64,000 bases of DNA from Sphingomonas arenae. GTDB taxonomy: Bacteria > Pseudomonadota > Alphaproteobacteria > Sphingomonadales > Sphingomonadaceae. A model generated the notes under the pieces. It searched no databases. It worked only from the letters and a program-made list of their open reading frames with translations, and was not told the DNA's origin. Shown one piece after another: positions 61,165-64,000 of this stretch. The DNA lies in NCBI RefSeq assembly GCF_016924655.1, contig NZ_JAFFJU010000002.1:682001-746000 (forward strand), given 5' to 3'. The first letter of the stretch is position 1. Each line of letters starts with the position of its first letter. The translations under genes were made by a program, and so were the position numbers.

Positions 61165-62490
61165 ATGCGGACCTTCAACCATCTGCTCGCGAACAACTTG
61201 CTCGCGAACATCACCAACTTCACGGTCTGGTTTGCAATAACTTTCTGGATTTTCCTTGAGACCCGGTCTGTGTTCGCCACCGGCATGATCGCCGGCATCT
61301 ACCTTGTGCTTACCGCCGCCTTCGCGATCTGGTTCGGCAGCCTGGTCGACCACCATTCCAAGAAGGCAGCCATGATCGGCTCCAGCCTTGCGTCCCTCGC
61401 GCTGTTCGCGACAGCGTTGGCAGCACTGCTGGTCATCCCACAAAGCCGACTCTCGGACCCGCTCTATCCAGCCTTGTGGGGCTTTGTCCTGCTGGTCATG
61501 TTCGGGGTAATCGCAGGGAACATCCGCACCATCGCGCTCCCGACACTCGTCACGGCGCTGGTCCCTGAGGAGCGACGCGACCGTGCCAATGGCCTGGTCG
61601 GGATGGTGACCGGGATTGGCTTCCTAACGACCTCGGCGATCAGCGGCTTCCTAGTTGCAGCGGGCGGGATGATCGCCACGCTCGCCGCCGCGATCGCAGC
61701 AACCTTGCTCACCCTTGCGCACCTGCTGGTGATCCGAATTCACGAGCCCAGTTCAGACGTCCATGATGACCAGCCCCGCAACATAGACCTCATCGGGACC
61801 TTTCGCCTTGTCCGCGGTGTGCCTGGCCTTCTCGCGCTGATCCTCTTCTCCGCCTTCAACAACTTCTTGGGCGGAGTCTTCATGGCGCTTATGGATGCCT
61901 ATGGCCTGTCGCTCATGCCCGTCCAGCAATGGGGGCTGCTGTGGGCCTTCGTCTCGTGCGCCTTCATTCTCAGCGGGATCGTCATCTCAAGGACGGGGCT
62001 CGGCACAAATCCAGTCAGAACGCTGCTGCTGGTCAATTTGGTCATGTGGCTGGTTGCGACCGTCTTTACGGTGCAATCATCGATCGTCCTGCTCACCGCC
62101 GGCTGTGCATTGTGGATGTTCCTGGGACCGTATGCAGAAGCCGCAGAACACACCACCCTGCAGAAGGTCGTGCCTTACGAACGCCAGGGGCGCGTCTTTG
62201 GCTTTGCTCAGTCGGTCGAGCAGGCCGCCTCTCCCCTCACCGCCTTCCTGATCGCGCCGTTAGCCCAATTCGTCTTCATCCCCTTCATGACGGACGGTGC
62301 CGGCGCCGATGCGATCGGCACCTGGTACGGAACTGGTGCTGCCAGGGGAATGGCCCTTGTTTTCAGTATCGCCGGTGCGCTTGGCCTGATAGCGACCATC
62401 TTCGCCTTGAACTCGCGCTACTATCGTCAGCTTTCGGCAGTCTACCGCACTCCGGGTAATCCGGCCCCACAAGCTGTCCCCAGTCCCTGA
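61165..62490 (+). CDS. MFS transporter
   Basis: 441 residues with twelve predicted membrane segments. The start MRTFNHLLANNLLANITNFT, the loop LVDHHSKKAAMIG and PEERRDRANGLVGMVTGIGF are MFS landmarks seen in the drug/permease branch of the family, as is the later GRVFGFAQSVEQAASPLTAF. Substrate unknown. GC content looks lower than in neighbouring genes (for instance AATTTGGTCATGTGGCTGGT), so recent acquisition is possible. It starts 47 bp after uvrD but has no obvious relation to it. Confidence 0.85.
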   Translation: MRTFNHLLANNLLANITNFTVWFAITFWIFLETRSVFATGMIAGIYLVLTAAFAIWFGSLVDHHSKKAAMIGSSLASLALFATALAALLVIPQSRLSDPLYPALWGFVLLVMFGVIAGNIRTIALPTLVTALVPEERRDRANGLVGMVTGIGFLTTSAISGFLVAAGGMIATLAAAIAATLLTLAHLLVIRIHEPSSDVHDDQPRNIDLIGTFRLVRGVPGLLALILFSAFNNFLGGVFMALMDAYGLSLMPVQQWGLLWAFVSCAFILSGIVISRTGLGTNPVRTLLLVNLVMWLVATVFTVQSSIVLLTAGCALWMFLGPYAEAAEHTTLQKVVPYERQGRVFGFAQSVEQAASPLTAFLIAPLAQFVFIPFMTDGAGADAIGTWYGTGAARGMALVFSIAGALGLIATIFALNSRYYRQLSAVYRTPGNPAPQAVPSP

Positions 62491-62550
62491 ACTTGCCGTT
62501 CGCTTGCTCCGCCCCGATATCTGCCGTGCTATCGCAACAGGGAGCGCCCG

Positions 62551-62925
62551 ATGAGCAAGAGCAAGAAAGCCAAGAAGGCCAGCCAGGACGAGCCCAAGCT
62601 CGAGCTGATCGCCGGCGGCAAGCAGGATTCAGGCAAGAAAGGGAAGAAGGGCAAGAAGGCCGACGGCGAGGGCAAGTCGGAGAAGCATCATGGTGGGCTC
62701 GACGGCCTGCTGAAGATCGCCGAGCACCCGCTGGTGGCGGACTTGATCGCGGTCGGTGCGCTCGCGGCCGTCGCGGCAATAGCCGAGGCCGGGAAGGACG
62801 ATCCCGCCGCCGTGAAGTCCTCCAGGGCGGTCAAGTCCGCCGGCAAGGCGGCCGCTGCCGCCATCGGTGCCCGGCTGCTCAAGGAAGTGACGACCGGCAG
62901 CGCGAAGAAGAAGGGGGAGGCCTAG
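62551..62925 (+). CDS. Lys-rich small protein with hydrophobic middle
   Basis: 124 residues from the ATG at 62551, with GGGAGCG upstream. The N-terminal 45 residues are Lys/Gly-rich (KKAKKASQDEPKLELIAGGK, KKGKKGKKADGEGK), followed by LLKIAEHPLVADLIAVGALA, AVAAIAEAGKD, which could be an amphipathic or membrane helix, and a second Lys/Ala-rich segment. No family recognised. The Lys-rich N-terminus could bind nucleic acid. It shares its 3' end with rsmD by a 4-bp overlap on the opposite strand. Confidence 0.65.
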   Translation: MSKSKKAKKASQDEPKLELIAGGKQDSGKKGKKGKKADGEGKSEKHHGGLDGLLKIAEHPLVADLIAVGALAAVAAIAEAGKDDPAAVKSSRAVKSAGKAAAAAIGARLLKEVTTGSAKKKGEA

Positions 62926-63464
62926 GCTCCGCGCCGCAACAGGGTCAGCCGCGCGCGGCCCGTGTCGCGCTCGGCCTCGAATTCGAAGGGGCCTGCCTCG
63001 ACCGCCTCCCCACGCGCCGTCTCGATCGCCAGCCAGCCGCCGGGCGCCAGCCAGTCCGCCGCCGCGACGGCTCCGGCAACCGCGGTGCCCGATCCGGTTG
63101 CATAAGGCGGATCGGCAAGCACCAGGTCGAACTGCATGCCCCTGGGTAGTGCAGCCGCCGAGTGGGCTGCCAGCGTCACCCGTCCGCTCGCCCCCAGGCT
63201 GGCGGCATTCGCCTGGATCCCCCGCCGCGCGCCCTGTTCCGTCTCGACGAACGTCACGCTCGCCGCCCCGCGCGACAAGGCCTCGAAGCCGAGCGCCCCA
63301 CTGCCGGCATACAGGTCCGCCACCCTCAGACCCTCGAAGCTGCCGATCCGGCTCACCAGCATGGAGAACAAGGTCTCACGCGTGCGGTCCGCCGTCGGCC
63401 GCGTCCCAAGCCCCGGCGGAGCAATCAGCTTGCGCCCACGCCAATCGCCGGCGATGATCCTCAT
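62922..63464 (-). CDS. rsmD: 16S rRNA (guanine966-N2)-methyltransferase
   Basis: 180 residues. MRIIAGDWRGRKLIAPPGLG and TRPTADRTRETLFSML are the conserved start; VADLYAGSGALGFEALSRGA is the SAM-binding loop and LVLADPPYATGSG holds the catalytic DPPY. It methylates G966 of 16S rRNA. The ATG at 63464 overlaps the stop of the pseudouridine synthase gene (ATGA), so the two are co-translated. Confidence 0.95.
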   Translation of the reverse strand: MRIIAGDWRGRKLIAPPGLGTRPTADRTRETLFSMLVSRIGSFEGLRVADLYAGSGALGFEALSRGAASVTFVETEQGARRGIQANAASLGASGRVTLAAHSAAALPRGMQFDLVLADPPYATGSGTAVAGAVAAADWLAPGGWLAIETARGEAVEAGPFEFEAERDTGRARLTLLRRGA

Positions 63465-64000
63465 TTCAGGGTGCGGCGGAACTGGAACAACTCTTCCCGG
63501 CCCACCTCGACCACGCGCCCGGGCTCCAGCCCCTCCACGGTCAGCGGGCCGTAGTGCGTTCGGATCAACCGCGACACCTGCAGCCCCAAATAGGCCAGCA
63601 CGCGCCGGACCTCCCGGTTCTTACCTTCGGTCAGCGCCAGTTCGATCCAGCAGTTGCGCCCGGTCCGCCGCTCCAGGTTGGCATCGATCGAACCATAGCG
63701 AACACCTTCAATCGCCACGCCTTCGGCGAGGTCCTCCAGCTGCGCCTGGCTGATGTCCCCGAACGCCCGCGCACGATAGCGCCGCACCACGCCGGTCTTC
63801 GGCAGTTCCAGCTGCCGCTTCAGCTCGCCGTCGTTGGTCAGGAGCAGCAGCCCTTCCGTCATGAAGTCCAGCCGCCCGACGGGCATGACCCGCGGCAGCC
63901 CGGGCGGCAGCTTGTCATAGATGGTCGGTCGCCCCTTGGGATCGTTGGCGGCCGTAAGGCAGCTCGGCGGCTTGTAGAACCGCCACAACCGCGCGGGCTC
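63461..64000 (-). CDS. RsuA/RluB-family pseudouridine synthase, partial (N-terminus beyond right edge)
   Basis: The frame is open to base 64000, so the N-terminal S4 RNA-binding domain lies outside the window. LWRFYKPPSCLTAANDPKGR and VGRLDFMTEGLLLLTNDGEL (with the catalytic Asp in GRLD) are diagnostic; LTEGKNREVRRVLAYLGLQV is the RsuA-type signature. Paired with rsmD, it is probably RluB-like (23S) or RsuA-like (16S); which of the two is not decided here. Confidence 0.93.
   Translation of the reverse strand, partial: EPARLWRFYKPPSCLTAANDPKGRPTIYDKLPPGLPRVMPVGRLDFMTEGLLLLTNDGELKRQLELPKTGVVRRYRARAFGDISQAQLEDLAEGVAIEGVRYGSIDANLERRTGRNCWIELALTEGKNREVRRVLAYLGLQVSRLIRTHYGPLTVEGLEPGRVVEVGREELFQFRRTLK

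Overview
The window is GC-rich chromosomal DNA of an alphaproteobacterium, most likely a sphingomonad. The evidence is the circularly permuted two-piece ssrA with the tag ANDNEALAIAA, the families present (UrcA, DUF6456, TPM/LemA, AbgT, permuted tmRNA), EcfG-type promoter motifs, and scattered palindromic repeats of types common in this order. Nearly all genes are ordinary chromosomal genes; one block is phage-derived.

Layout. 1-9919 (minus strand) is an HK97-type head and tail module in gene-transfer-agent (GTA) order: portal, small membrane protein, protease, capsid, connector, head closure, tail terminator, major tail protein, GTA gp10, chaperone, short tape measure, then a large tail protein running off the left edge. 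It has no terminase in the window, and a tail-spike cassette is inserted behind the capsid gene. 10312-11581 is the rpsF-rpsR-rplI operon. 11741-16110 carries small stress-type and membrane proteins, a GST, regulators and tRNA-Val(TAC). 16062-27904 is a metabolic block: cysQ, an SDR, a leucine-catabolism operon (isovaleryl-CoA dehydrogenase and both methylcrotonyl-CoA carboxylase subunits) with bioB inside it, an AbgT transporter, a cytochrome c and a divergent thiolase.

27983-41537 holds a GST, an SH3 protein, a nitronate-monooxygenase-like flavoprotein, a glycine-zipper protein, nadC, a phosphoesterase, an APH-type kinase, an M3 peptidase, a membrane cyclic-nucleotide-domain protein, NUDIX, a TPM-TPM-TPM-LemA cluster and a lipoprotein. 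41595-41965 is ssrA, divergent from a small lipoprotein with a perfect EcfG-type promoter. 42499-51115 includes NUDIX, extensin-like, SWIB, the peptidoglycan-recycling pair ldcA/mpl, a HAD nucleotidase and a LytS/LytTR two-component system. 51345-57676 carries a dicarboxylate symporter, a secreted methyltransferase-like protein, a TonB-domain protein, PA2169 and DUF3597 proteins and a HAD phosphatase. 57677-58621 has no convincing gene but looks like a structured RNA on the minus strand. 58622-64000 holds UvrD, an MFS transporter, a Lys-rich protein, rsmD and a pseudouridine synthase cut by the right edge.

Two themes stand out. First, at least eleven palindromic repeats of about five sequence families lie in the window, and several have entered coding sequence: an in-frame piece of uvrD, the N-terminus of the SH3 protein, the start codon of cysQ and the stop codon of the HAD nucleotidase. 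Second, five small-protein genes are preceded by GGAAC-N16/17-CGTT-like motifs, suggesting shared general-stress control. All names rest on reading motifs and gene order by eye; no database search was run.
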